Positions 1 through 6,638 of a stretch of 13,486 nt of DNA are shown here, in pieces. The notes beneath the pieces are model-generated. The model searched no databases. It worked only from the letters and a program-made list of their open reading frames with translations, and had not been told where the DNA came from. Position 1 is the first letter of the stretch. Every line of letters starts with the position of its first letter. Both the position numbers and the translations under genes were made by a program. The stretch comes from Candidatus Doudnabacteria bacterium (lineage in GTDB: Bacteria > Patescibacteriota > Doudnabacteria > UBA920): NCBI GenBank assembly GCA_903913365.1, contig CAIWKW010000019.1, positions 1 through 13,486 on the forward strand, written 5' to 3'.

Positions 1-496
1 TATAATATTCATCCAATTCCCACTTTTGCGGATTATTTTGAATATATTCCCTAATTTTTAGCAATTCCTGATCGTTTCTAATTACCCGATCGTAAAAAGT
101 TTTCTGCCATAATTCAACCTTTTTTAAATTTGTTAAAATATTTTTCTTTACCAACACATTAGTTTTAGATTTTAAAGCACCGACTATTTGAGATAGAGTT
201 GCGGACTTTTTAGCATAAATGTATTCCGGTTTTTGCCTAAAAATAATTATTCCGTGAAAATGATTCGGCATTACCACTGAAAAATCTAGTTCAATACCTG
301 AAAAGATATCCGGCAAGGAAAACCAAACCTGTTGTAAAAGCTTTCCCGCTTGATTTAAAACAGGATTGGAATCTTCTATTTTTCCAAAATAGTGTTGTTT
401 ATTTTTTGCACACAAAGTAACAAAATAATAACTTATTGACGAATAATCAAAATTTTTTAACCTATTTGCTTTCCTTTGAGGAAAATTATTATTCAT
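1..496 (-). CDS. REP-associated tyrosine transposase (RAYT, Y1/IS200-like), C-terminus cut by window edge
   Basis: Single-strand DNA nuclease/transposase of the HUH Y1 superfamily, predicted to cut and join REP palindromes. I translated 165 residues from the ATG at 496-494. The HUH metal motif lies in MPNHFHGI (H79, H81). The likely catalytic tyrosine is Y135 in the FYDRVIRN block, and the family-typical IREYIQNNPQKWELD tail runs off the window. N-terminal YYFVTLC is the usual first beta strand. It aligns along its length with the second RAYT at 5298-5816. There is no Shine-Dalgarno sequence. A REP-like palindrome lies 13 nt upstream of the start (510-533), as is typical for RAYT genes. The copy seems intact as far as visible. 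Function is by family; activity is inferred. Confidence 0.88.
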   Translation of the reverse strand, partial: MNNNFPQRKANRLKNFDYSSISYYFVTLCAKNKQHYFGKIEDSNPVLNQAGKLLQQVWFSLPDIFSGIELDFSVVMPNHFHGIIIFRQKPEYIYAKKSATLSQIVGALKSKTNVLVKKNILTNLKKVELWQKTFYDRVIRNDQELLKIREYIQNNPQKWELDEYY

Positions 497-509
497 ATAA
501 ATATAATTC

Positions 510-533
510 GGGCGGCTAAAGCCGGCCCCTACA
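510..533 (-). repeat. REP-like palindrome upstream of RAYT 1 (type 1)
   Basis: Read on the minus strand it starts TGTAG, then a stem GGGC(C)GGC, loop TTTA, stem GCCGCCC. The stem is 7 bp with one bulged C. The GTAG foot (529-532) matches the tetranucleotide that RAYT enzymes of E. coli recognise next to REP hairpins. The stem sequence differs from the REPs around the second RAYT, so this is probably a separate REP family paired with this transposase. Confidence 0.65.
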
Positions 534-563
534 ATTACATAAATATTTTCAAAAAAATTTCAG

Positions 564-2984
564 TCACTCCAACATTCCCTTTTGCTCTAAATGCAGGAAA
601 ATTGTTTTTAAGAATTCTCTTTTTATGCCCAATTCGGCGTGTTCAAACATTTTTCCGGCTTCCAAGATATAGTCTATCAACGGGTCTTCCGAAGCGTAAG
701 AAAAAAGCCCGGATTCTTCTTTCAGCACGTCCATCATTTCCAAATGTTCGCTCCACTTGTCGTCTATTGTCTGCAAAATTAAATTTTGACTTGCGGCAAA
801 TACCTCCGGCTCCATTTTCAGCTTCATGGCCAGGCCGGTCAGGTAGCCGGAAAGCTTAACTTCGGCTGCCGAAAACCCGATTTCGTTTTCGGGAGATTTA
901 TAAAACGGATTAAACCAATTATTCATAAATTCCTGATTTTGTTGCCCGGAGTTTAAACCCAAGGAAGATTCAATTTCCCTAGGATCCGCCTCAATATGAA
1001 AAACCTCCATCATTTCCCGGGAAATGGTTTCCGGATTTTTCAGTTCCAAAATTCCGTGCAAAACATCCACCACGGCATTTTCAAAAAACTTTAAAAAATT
1101 TGTTTCGTTTTCCAGCAAAGAGTCGCGCAAATCATAAATGGTCTTTCTCTGAAAACTGGTTATGCTGTCGTATTTGTACAAATACAGGCGGCTGTCCAAA
1201 TTTTTACTTTCCACAAAGTCCTGAGCTTTTTTAAAAGCCGCGCTAAGCCCGGCGCCGGAAATATATTCGTCCTCCGGAATATCGTAAGCTTCCATTATGT
1301 TGATAATTTTTTCACTGCCGAACAGCTGCATAATTTCATCTTCCATGGAAATAAGGAACAGCGATTCGCCCGGATCGCCTTGCCGGCCGCTGCGGCCGAC
1401 CAATTGATCGTCAATGCGCCGGGATTCGTGCCGCTCCGTGCCCAGCACAAACAATCCGCCCAAATTTCCCACCCCCGGTCCGAGCAAAATGTCCGTGCCC
1501 CGCCCGGCCATATTGGTTGCCACAGTTATCATCCCTTCCTGTCCGGCTTTGGCGATTTTTTCCGCTTCCGAACGATGGTCCGAAGCCGTAAGCATTTGAT
1601 ACGGATACCCGGCCTCGGCCAAAACTCCTGCCACCGCATGGGCGGTTTCCACATTGCGCGCGCCAATTAGCAAAGGCTGGCCTTTTTTATGGATTTGCGC
1701 GACTTTTTTTGTCAGCCCCAAAAATTTGCCCTTTTCCGTTTTAAAAAACAAATCGTTATGATCAATTCGCACCAGGGGCCGATTGGTCGGCACTTGAATA
1801 ACTTCCAGTTTATAAACTTTTTTAAATTCGTCGCGCGCCCGCATAACCGTGCCGCTCATGCCGGACAATTTTTCGTACATGGGAAAAAAATTCTGGAAAG
1901 TAATGCTGGCCTGAGTTTTGTCCCCTTCTTTAATTTTTATTTTTTCTTTGGCTTCTATGGCCTGATGCACGCCGTCCGTAAATCTGCGCCCTGGCAAAAC
2001 GCGGCCGGTGAATTCGTCAACAATTTCCACGCCGCCTTCGTCAACAATATAATCGCGGTCTTTTTCAAAAATTACTTTTGCCTTAAGGCACACGTCCAAA
2101 TAAAACACATACATGGGGTTGTCCTGCGAAAACACCGGGCTGCCCAGCCACCCTTCAACCTTATCCAGCCCCTCGTTCGTCATGGAAACCATTTTCTTTT
2201 GGTAGTCCACTTCGTAATCTTCGTCTTCCGCCAGTTTGTCGGCTATTTTTGTAAACACATCGTAATAATTGCGTTCGTCTTTTACCGGCTCGGCAATAAT
2301 TAGCGGCGTGCGAGATTCATCTATTAATATGCTGTCTATTTCATCCACAATGCCAAAAAACAGCGGATGCTTTGGCCTTAACACTCTGTCCTCCCTGCTA
2401 AAAACCAAATTGTCGCGCAAATAATCAAAGCCGACTTCCTGATTGGTAACATAGGTTATGTCGCAAGCGTAAGCTTTTCGGCGCTGTTCGCTTTCCATGT
2501 CCGTGGCAATATAGCCAACGCTTAAACCCAAAAAATTAAATAGCTTGCCGTTTAACTTGGCGTCGCGTTCTGCCAGATAATCGTTGGTGGTAATTAAATG
2601 AATGCCGTTGCCGAGCAGCGCGTTCATATAAACCGGCATGGTTTCGGTTAATGTTTTACCTTCGCCGGCTTTCATTTCCACCACTTTCCCCTGGTTAATT
2701 ATCAGGCCGGCCAAAATTTGTACCGGAAACGGCGAATGGCCAAAAACCCTGCGCGCGACTTCGTTAACCAAAGCAAAAACTTCCACAACCATGCTGTCGG
2801 GGCGTTTGCCTTTTTTTAAATCTTCCTTAAATGCGGCCGTGGCCAGCCGAAGTTCGCTGTCTGTCCAGGCTTTTAATTCTTCGCGCTCCCGCAAAATCAA
2901 CTTGACCCGGTATTCCAAATCCTCCAAGGCCAAATTGTCCGTGTACCGGTCAACACTGTCTTTTAATTCCTCTAAAAATGCCAT
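564..2984 (-). CDS. secA: preprotein translocase ATPase SecA (compact form)
   Basis: Motor ATPase that pushes unfolded preproteins through SecYEG at the cytoplasmic membrane. 806 aa. Walker A is MKAGEGKT (104-111; most SecAs have TGEGKT). The DEAD-like box DEID is at 214-217, followed by the family block SILIDESRTPLI. The second helicase domain carries NMAGRGTDI (491-499) and the diagnostic run from GTERHESRR to GRSGRQGDPG (515-539). The helical scaffold/wing end has the LQTIDDKWSEHL block (737-748), and the protein stops soon after at 806. It lacks the long C-terminal linker and cysteine-rich zinc tail of longer SecAs (SecB/lipid binding), common in reduced bacteria. Start is the first ATG after an extended -10 promoter; no Shine-Dalgarno is seen. 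Stop is TGA. It runs divergently from lemA. Confidence 0.97.
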   Translation of the reverse strand: MAFLEELKDSVDRYTDNLALEDLEYRVKLILREREELKAWTDSELRLATAAFKEDLKKGKRPDSMVVEVFALVNEVARRVFGHSPFPVQILAGLIINQGKVVEMKAGEGKTLTETMPVYMNALLGNGIHLITTNDYLAERDAKLNGKLFNFLGLSVGYIATDMESEQRRKAYACDITYVTNQEVGFDYLRDNLVFSREDRVLRPKHPLFFGIVDEIDSILIDESRTPLIIAEPVKDERNYYDVFTKIADKLAEDEDYEVDYQKKMVSMTNEGLDKVEGWLGSPVFSQDNPMYVFYLDVCLKAKVIFEKDRDYIVDEGGVEIVDEFTGRVLPGRRFTDGVHQAIEAKEKIKIKEGDKTQASITFQNFFPMYEKLSGMSGTVMRARDEFKKVYKLEVIQVPTNRPLVRIDHNDLFFKTEKGKFLGLTKKVAQIHKKGQPLLIGARNVETAHAVAGVLAEAGYPYQMLTASDHRSEAEKIAKAGQEGMITVATNMAGRGTDILLGPGVGNLGGLFVLGTERHESRRIDDQLVGRSGRQGDPGESLFLISMEDEIMQLFGSEKIINIMEAYDIPEDEYISGAGLSAAFKKAQDFVESKNLDSRLYLYKYDSITSFQRKTIYDLRDSLLENETNFLKFFENAVVDVLHGILELKNPETISREMMEVFHIEADPREIESSLGLNSGQQNQEFMNNWFNPFYKSPENEIGFSAAEVKLSGYLTGLAMKLKMEPEVFAASQNLILQTIDDKWSEHLEMMDVLKEESGLFSYASEDPLIDYILEAGKMFEHAELGIKREFLKTIFLHLEQKGMLE

Positions 2985-3015
2985 TTTTGTTTCTGATGAT
3001 TTTTTGATTGCTTTA

Positions 3016-3024
3016 ATTATACCA
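3016..3024 (-). promoter_or_regulatory. extended -10 promoter for secA
   Basis: Minus strand reads TG-G-TATAAT, a perfect TATAAT with the extended TGn. No good -35 is seen about 17 bp upstream. It lies 32 nt before the secA start codon and interleaves with the divergent lemA promoter. Confidence 0.65.
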
Positions 3025-3039
3025 TAAATCCTTAGGTTG

Positions 3040-3048
3040 TGCTATAAT
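3040..3048 (+). promoter_or_regulatory. extended -10 promoter for lemA operon
   Basis: TG-C-TATAAT, 35 nt upstream of the lemA ATG; the -35 region is poor, as is usual for extended -10 promoters. It is nearly back to back with the secA promoter, so the two -35 regions overlap. Confidence 0.65.
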
Positions 3049-3083
3049 AAATCTGCTTAAATATTAATGAAAAGCAAAAATAT

Positions 3084-3632
3084 ATGATGTATGTTCTTAT
3101 AGTATTAGCCTTACTTGTGATTTGGCTAATTGTTATGTTTAACTCTCTGGTGCGCGGACGCAACCAGGTTGACGAAGCCTGGAGCGACATTTCGGTTCAG
3201 TTAAAAAGGAGATACGACTTAATCCCCAACTTAATTGAAACCGTAAAAGGCTACGCTACCCACGAAGCCGGCGTGTTTGAAAAAGTTACCGCCGCCCGCA
3301 CCGCTGCCATGAGCGCCGGCAGCATGGACGACAAATTAAAGCAGGAAAACGCTTTGTCCGGAACATTAAAAAGCTTGTTTGCGGTTGCCGAAGCTTATCC
3401 TGAGCTGAAAGCCAATGCCAACTTTATGCAAATGCAAAGCGATTTAACGGACACTGAAGATAAAATTCAGGCCGCGCGCAGGTTTTATAACGGAAATGTT
3501 CGCGACTACAACACCAAGCTTCAGGTTTTCCCGACCAATATGTTTGCCTCCATGTTCGGCTTTGTGAAAAAAGATTTCTTTGGCATAGACGAGAGCGGTC
3601 CGGAAGCACAGCCGGTCAAAGTCCAATTTTAG
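3084..3632 (+). CDS. lemA: LemA family membrane protein
   Basis: Small membrane-anchored helical protein; the family is widespread, has no firmly settled function, and often sits beside the protease HtpX. 182 aa. One N-terminal transmembrane helix (about residues 2-20), then the family signature VDEAWSDI, RRYDLIPNL and ETVKGYATHE (29-61). The C-terminal signature from ARRFYNGNVRDYN to MFGF spans 131-160. The start is a double ATG (3084/3087) without Shine-Dalgarno. First gene of an apparent lemA-htpX-orf operon. Its TAG stop runs directly into a heptamer repeat. Confidence 0.94.
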   Translation: MMYVLIVLALLVIWLIVMFNSLVRGRNQVDEAWSDISVQLKRRYDLIPNLIETVKGYATHEAGVFEKVTAARTAAMSAGSMDDKLKQENALSGTLKSLFAVAEAYPELKANANFMQMQSDLTDTEDKIQAARRFYNGNVRDYNTKLQVFPTNMFASMFGFVKKDFFGIDESGPEAQPVKVQF

Positions 3633-3709
3633 TGAGCAGTGAGCAGTGGGCAGTGAGTAGTGATCAGCACTAACAGACTAACCACTATTCACTAACCACT
3701 AAACACTTC
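3631..3709 (+). repeat. heptamer word-repeat hairpin between lemA and htpX
   Basis: Five period-7 units from 3631 (AGTGAGC twice, then AGTGGGC, AGTGAGT, AGTGATC), followed by period-7 units of the complementary type on the right (ACTAACC, ACTATTC, ACTAACC, ACTAAAC). The two halves form a long imperfect hairpin. The first unit supplies the last two bases of the lemA stop codon, and the element ends four bases before the htpX ATG, leaving no space for a normal RBS. Confidence 0.75.
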
Positions 3710-3713
3710 CTAT

Positions 3714-4655
3714 ATGCTTACCTACGACCTCATCAACAAAAACAAGCGCGAAAGCTGGGTGCTGATATTCTGCTTTTTGGTTGTCATTTCCCTGCTCGGC
3801 TATGTGTTTGCCCAGGTTTATCAGAACAACGCAATTTTATACATTGCGGTTATTTTCAGCATTGGCTCGGCTCTGTTTTCCTATTATTTTGCGGACTCAA
3901 TTACCTTAATGGTTTCCAAAGCGCAGGAAGTTGACAGGCAAAGCAACCAGGAGCTTTACCGGATAGTGGAAAACCTTTGTATTACCGCGGGTATTCCAAC
4001 GCCAAAAATCTATATTATAAACGACAGCGCGCCCAATGCTTTTGCCACGGGGCGCGACCCAAAGCATGCGGTTATTTGCTATACCGCCGGAATTTTGCAA
4101 AAACTCGACAAAACCGAACTCGAAGGAGTTACCGCGCACGAACTTTCCCATATTGGCAATTATGATATTAGGCTGATGACGCTGGTGGTAGTTTTGGTTG
4201 GCATGATTGCTCTAATGTCAAATTGGTTTTTAAGATTCAGTTTTTTTGGCGGACGCAGAAGCAACAGCAAAGACAACGGCAATATTGGCATGATACTTTT
4301 TGCCGTCGGTATTTTACTGGCGATACTTTCCCCGCTGATTGCCACATTAATAAAACTGGCTGTTTCCCGCCAGCGCGAATACCTGGCGGATGCCTCCGGC
4401 GCACTGCTTACCCGATATCCGGAAGGACTGGCCAGCGCCTTGGAAAAAATTTCAAGCGACACTACTCCCCTAACGGAAGCCAACAACGCCACCGCACATC
4501 TATATATAGTTAATCCGTTTCATCAAGACAGAGAAGAAACAACCACCGATAATCCGGAAAAACCGCACGGCGGCCGCAGCTGGTTTGCGGGCCTGTTTAA
4601 TACCCATCCGCCTATTGAAGACCGCATAAAAAGGCTGCGGGAAATGAATTTGTAA
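3714..4655 (+). CDS. htpX: membrane zinc metalloprotease HtpX (M48)
   Basis: Integral-membrane M48 protease that degrades misfolded membrane proteins with its catalytic domain on the cytoplasmic side. 313 aa. Two N-terminal membrane segments (about 16-36 and 40-60), the zinc motif HELSH (H142, E143, H146), two more hydrophobic segments (about 153-170 and 191-216), and the third zinc ligand E222 in REYLADASGA. It ends with the family block THPPIEDRIKRLREM. Length is close to the roughly 290-310 aa usual for HtpX. It follows lemA on the same strand, and the pairing supports both calls. There is no Shine-Dalgarno; the repeat hairpin occupies the leader. Confidence 0.96.
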   Translation: MLTYDLINKNKRESWVLIFCFLVVISLLGYVFAQVYQNNAILYIAVIFSIGSALFSYYFADSITLMVSKAQEVDRQSNQELYRIVENLCITAGIPTPKIYIINDSAPNAFATGRDPKHAVICYTAGILQKLDKTELEGVTAHELSHIGNYDIRLMTLVVVLVGMIALMSNWFLRFSFFGGRRSNSKDNGNIGMILFAVGILLAILSPLIATLIKLAVSRQREYLADASGALLTRYPEGLASALEKISSDTTPLTEANNATAHLYIVNPFHQDREETTTDNPEKPHGGRSWFAGLFNTHPPIEDRIKRLREMNL

Positions 4656-4670
4656 AAACACTTAATTTCT

Positions 4671-4958
4671 ATGGCAAGAGAATCGATGGAAGGGCTTCCG
4701 GAAGACCCCGAAGCTTCCGGCCAAATCGAAAAAAATCTTTCTAACCAATCCGTTCGCGATTGGTTTTGGAATTTTTTTGATCTAAACGCAAAAAAGCCCA
4801 ACCCACAAGAAATGAAAAATGCAATAGACCAAAAACTAATTCCTTCAATAGATGATTTTAAAAAATTGACCGGAGAAAAAATTAGGGAATTTAACAACAA
4901 CCAGTTTGCAAAGTGGCAAATTGAGCACCCGTTTTACAAAATAAAACACAAACGTTAA
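4671..4958 (+). CDS. hypothetical 95-aa protein
   Basis: I do not recognise the family. It starts 15 nt after the htpX stop and is probably in the same operon. It is soluble-looking, with no signal peptide or membrane segment. The N-terminal third is acidic and flexible (MEGLPEDPEASGQ). The middle is aromatic-rich (RDWFWNFFDLN), and the tail is basic and ends HKR. No Shine-Dalgarno sequence. It could be a lineage-specific protein; amino-acid composition looks like real coding sequence, but only position and strand tie it to LemA/HtpX. Confidence 0.6.
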   Translation: MARESMEGLPEDPEASGQIEKNLSNQSVRDWFWNFFDLNAKKPNPQEMKNAIDQKLIPSIDDFKKLTGEKIREFNNNQFAKWQIEHPFYKIKHKR

Positions 4959-5012
4959 CGGCAGTTTGGGTTTTAAAATTGGCTTTCTAGATAATTTTAA
5001 TTCAATAATTGA

Positions 5013-5231
5013 GATAACAACACTAGGAGCGAAGTCAAAGATATAAATTACGACCCTGAAGAGGAAAAAAGAGAATTGGATAAAATTGTCAATGGACAAG
5101 AAGCCGACGAGAAAAAAGGGGAAGATAAACGTGCTGAAGAAATATCGCATGAAGAAGAGCCAGATAGGCGGATTGATGCAGTAGAACGACAAGAGAGCAT
5201 GAGAAAGCCAATTGATGAGGAAAACGACTAA
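5013..5231 (+). other. acidic, charge-rich ORF without ATG (remnant or non-ATG small gene)
   Basis: Open from 5013 to the TAA at 5229-5231, about 72 codons, in the same frame as the 95-aa gene but separated from it by several stops. The translation is very rich in E, K, D and R (for example INYDPEEEKRELDKIV and RKPIDEEND), typical of a disordered tail. It has no suitably placed ATG. A TTG at 5076 after a GAGG would give 51 aa. It is either the 3' remnant of a gene whose front is lost or a small gene with a rare start. Its stop abuts a REP palindrome. The rest of 4959-5297 holds only the REP pair. Confidence 0.3.
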
Positions 5232-5232
5232 T

Positions 5233-5256
5233 TGTAGAGGCACGCCTTGGCATGCC
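5233..5256 (+). repeat. REP palindrome, type 2 (plus orientation)
   Basis: Foot TGTAGA, then GGCACGCC, loop TT, GGCATGCC; the 8-bp stem has one mismatch. It lies one base after the stop of the acidic ORF. With 5279-5302 it makes an inverted pair separated by 22 nt, a BIME-like arrangement. Confidence 0.75.
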
Positions 5257-5278
5257 TTTTTCATTATGCCTGGTTTTC

Positions 5279-5302
5279 GGCACGCCAAGGCGTGCCGCTA
5301 CA
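5279..5302 (-). repeat. REP palindrome, type 2, at the RAYT 2 stop codon
   Basis: On the minus strand: foot TGTAGC, stem GGCACGCC, loop TT, stem GGCGTGCC, a perfect 8-bp stem. The TAG of the GTAG foot (5298-5300) is itself the stop codon of the transposase gene. Confidence 0.8.
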
Positions 5303-5816
5303 TCCAAACACTCTCTGGATTATTCTTATCCAATTCCCAGTTCAAAGGATTATTTACAATATATTCTCGGATTTTATCTAAAGATTCATCTTTTCGAATT
5401 ATGTGATCGTAAAATCTTGACTGCCATTGAAAATCCGTAAAACCATTTTTATTACAATCCTTTTTAACCGCACCTTTAAAATGATTAACAATAGAGGGTA
5501 AAGAACCCGGGGTTAAAGCATGCAATCCTGTAGCGGCATGCCCTGGCATGCCGTCGTGAGGCTTAATAATAATTATCCCATGCAAATGATTTGGCATAAC
5601 AATAGAATAATCTAAATCAACAGATGAATATGAAGCCGGTATTTGCTTCCAAATTGCTTCTGCTATATCTCCAACTTGATTTAAACACATTAATCCGTTT
5701 TTAATTTTACCAAAATATTCAGCCTTGTCTTTTGTACAAATTGTTACAAAATAATACCCCGGCTGGGAGTAGTCGTACTTTTGTAAACGAATTTTTTTGT
5801 TTGGATAGAATATCAT
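5298..5816 (-). CDS. REP-associated tyrosine transposase (RAYT 2)
   Basis: Y1/HUH single-strand nuclease predicted to process the REP palindromes around it. I take the ATG at 5816-5814 (172 aa), because the longer GTG start at 5831 lies inside a REP stem. The HUH motif is MPNHLHGI (H77, H79), the likely nucleophile Y136 in FYDHIIRK, and the IREYIVNNPLNWELD tail ends at WM just before the stop. The linker DGMPGHAATGLHA (about 88-100) is encoded by a REP palindrome inside the gene (5529-5552). REPs also sit directly upstream, at the stop and beyond. Probably intact and the source of these REPs; activity is inferred. Confidence 0.92.
   Translation of the reverse strand: MIFYPNKKIRLQKYDYSQPGYYFVTICTKDKAEYFGKIKNGLMCLNQVGDIAEAIWKQIPASYSSVDLDYSIVMPNHLHGIIIIKPHDGMPGHAATGLHALTPGSLPSIVNHFKGAVKKDCNKNGFTDFQWQSRFYDHIIRKDESLDKIREYIVNNPLNWELDKNNPESVWM
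5529..5552 (+). repeat. REP palindrome inside the RAYT 2 coding sequence
   Basis: Foot TGTAGC, stem GGCATGCC, loop CT, stem GGCATGCC: a perfect 8-bp stem with the same foot as the other type 2 copies. It lies antisense to the gene and stays in frame, falling in the variable linker between the HUH half and the catalytic helix. Confidence 0.8.
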
Positions 5817-5826
5817 ACGTGTAAAC

Positions 5827-5850
5827 GGCACGCCAAGGCGTGCCGCTACA
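5827..5850 (-). repeat. REP palindrome, type 2, between recX and RAYT 2
   Basis: Minus strand: foot TGTAGC, perfect 8-bp stem GGCACGCC / GGCGTGCC, loop TT, identical to the 5279-5302 copy. Its GTAG foot provides the TAG stop codon of recX (5846-5848), and it lies 10 nt before the RAYT 2 ATG. Confidence 0.8.
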
Positions 5851-6376
5851 AAGATAACCTACTAACCACGTTTCCCCGAAATCCCCGAGATTTTAATTTT
5901 TGGGTAATTTTTTGTTTCTCTTTGCTCGCTTCTTCGTTATAAACATTGTAACGCGGTTCATCGGCTGGCAATATATCATTCACGGATGTTTCAATTATAG
6001 AGCCGCCTTTTTTCAAAAACCTTTTGGCAATTTTAAGTTCTTCCTGCTCGCTCAACCCTTCGCTCAAAACCTTTTCAATTATTTCCTGGGGCAGCTTTTT
6101 TTCCATAAACTTTTTCTTTATGCCAAAGTAACCAAAGGTTTTATATTTTTTCAGGTTTTCCAAAAATACTTCCGCATATCTTTGGTCGTCCAAATATTTT
6201 TGCTCTTTTAACCGTTTAACAACTTCATTAATAACTTTTTCCGTATAGCCGCGACGCTGCATCTTCATAATAACTTCACCAACTGTTTGTAAAGTTAAAC
6301 TAAGCAAAAACACGGCATATTCGTATGCTTTTGTCTCATTTTCGGGTTCTTTAGTTTTTGTTGGCTTTTTAAACAT
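5846..6376 (-). CDS. recX: regulatory protein RecX
   Basis: RecX proteins bind RecA filaments and modulate recombination in the cytosol. 176 aa. The three-helix repeats are visible: AYEYAVFLLSL, then RRGYTEKVINEVVKRLKEQKYLDDQRYAE (about 41-69), GYFGIKKKFMEKKLPQEIIEKVL (82-104), and a final KITQKLKSRGFRGNVVSRL repeat. Between the second and third repeats there is an extra loop of about 25 residues (124-150). The stop codon is contributed by a REP palindrome, so the original last residues may have been changed by that insertion. No Shine-Dalgarno sequence. It is divergent from clpC; RAYT 2 lies just downstream on the same strand. Confidence 0.85.
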   Translation of the reverse strand: MFKKPTKTKEPENETKAYEYAVFLLSLTLQTVGEVIMKMQRRGYTEKVINEVVKRLKEQKYLDDQRYAEVFLENLKKYKTFGYFGIKKKFMEKKLPQEIIEKVLSEGLSEQEELKIAKRFLKKGGSIIETSVNDILPADEPRYNVYNEEASKEKQKITQKLKSRGFRGNVVSRLSL

Positions 6377-6389
6377 TTATTTTCTGTCT

Positions 6390-6485
6390 TTACGGAATAC
6401 GGAAACGATACGGATATACGGAGGGAACACTCGAAACCTGATCAATACCATGTCCGTATATCCGTATAAATCCGTACTCCGTAAA
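6390..6485. repeat. long imperfect word-repeat hairpin between recX and clpC
   Basis: Left arm 6391-6422 repeats TACGGA four times with spacings of 7-11 nt. Right arm 6453-6482 is its near-perfect reverse complement with repeated TCCGTA. About 30 nt of loop separates the arms. The arms differ by a few substitutions and one indel. There is no T-tract, so it is not a simple terminator. It occupies most of the divergent intergenic region. Confidence 0.75.
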
Positions 6486-6488
6486 TAA

Positions 6489-6515
6489 TTAGCACTCTAT
6501 TGACACGAGTGATAA
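6489..6515 (+). promoter_or_regulatory. CIRCE operator (HrcA binding site)
   Basis: TTAGCACTC, a 9-nt spacer, then GAGTGATAA. The published CIRCE consensus is TTAGCACTC-N9-GAGTGCTAA, so 17 of 18 arm bases match and the spacer is exact. It covers the -35 element of the clpC promoter. HrcA binding here would block transcription until heat shock. Confidence 0.88.
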
Positions 6516-6527
6516 TTTAGATATAAT
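6500..6527 (+). promoter_or_regulatory. sigma-70 type promoter of clpC
   Basis: Consensus TTGACA (6500-6505), 16-bp spacer, consensus TATAAT (6522-6527). Transcription should start near 6534, giving a leader of about 105 nt. The -35 lies inside the CIRCE element. Confidence 0.85.
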
Positions 6528-6565
6528 ACTATTAGATGTTATAATTATATAGTAAGAAGGAATTA

Positions 6566-6636
6566 GTGGGTAGTAAGTAGCTTGTAGCACGCATCAGTTT
6601 GGCTACTTCCCTACCTCCTACCAGCTACGAGCTAGC
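6566..6636 (+). repeat. heptamer word-repeat hairpin in the clpC leader
   Basis: Period-7 units GTGGGTA, GTAAGTA, GCTTGTA on the left and CTACCTC, CTACCAG, CTACGAG on the right, forming an imperfect hairpin that ends two bases before the clpC ATG. An AAGGA at 6557-6561 lies far upstream, so the element may have separated an original RBS from its start codon. Confidence 0.65.
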
Positions 6637-6638
6637 TT

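Noticed and set aside
564..2984. SecA as a truncated pseudogene
   Set aside because: It is shorter than long SecAs but all motor motifs and the helical scaffold end are intact; loss of the zinc tail is common in reduced bacteria.
3631..3709. CRISPR-like array
   Set aside because: Repeat units are only 7 nt with no spacers; the right half is complementary to the left, so it is a word-repeat hairpin.
4845..5288. 147-codon minus-strand ORF opposite the 95-aa gene and acidic ORF
   Set aside because: Strongly hydrophobic, low-complexity translation expected from the antisense of acidic/lysine-rich coding; overlaps better candidates and a REP pair; no family pattern.
6390..6485. Bidirectional terminator between recX and clpC
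   Set aside because: The genes diverge from this region, so no terminator is needed here, and the arms are not followed by T-runs.
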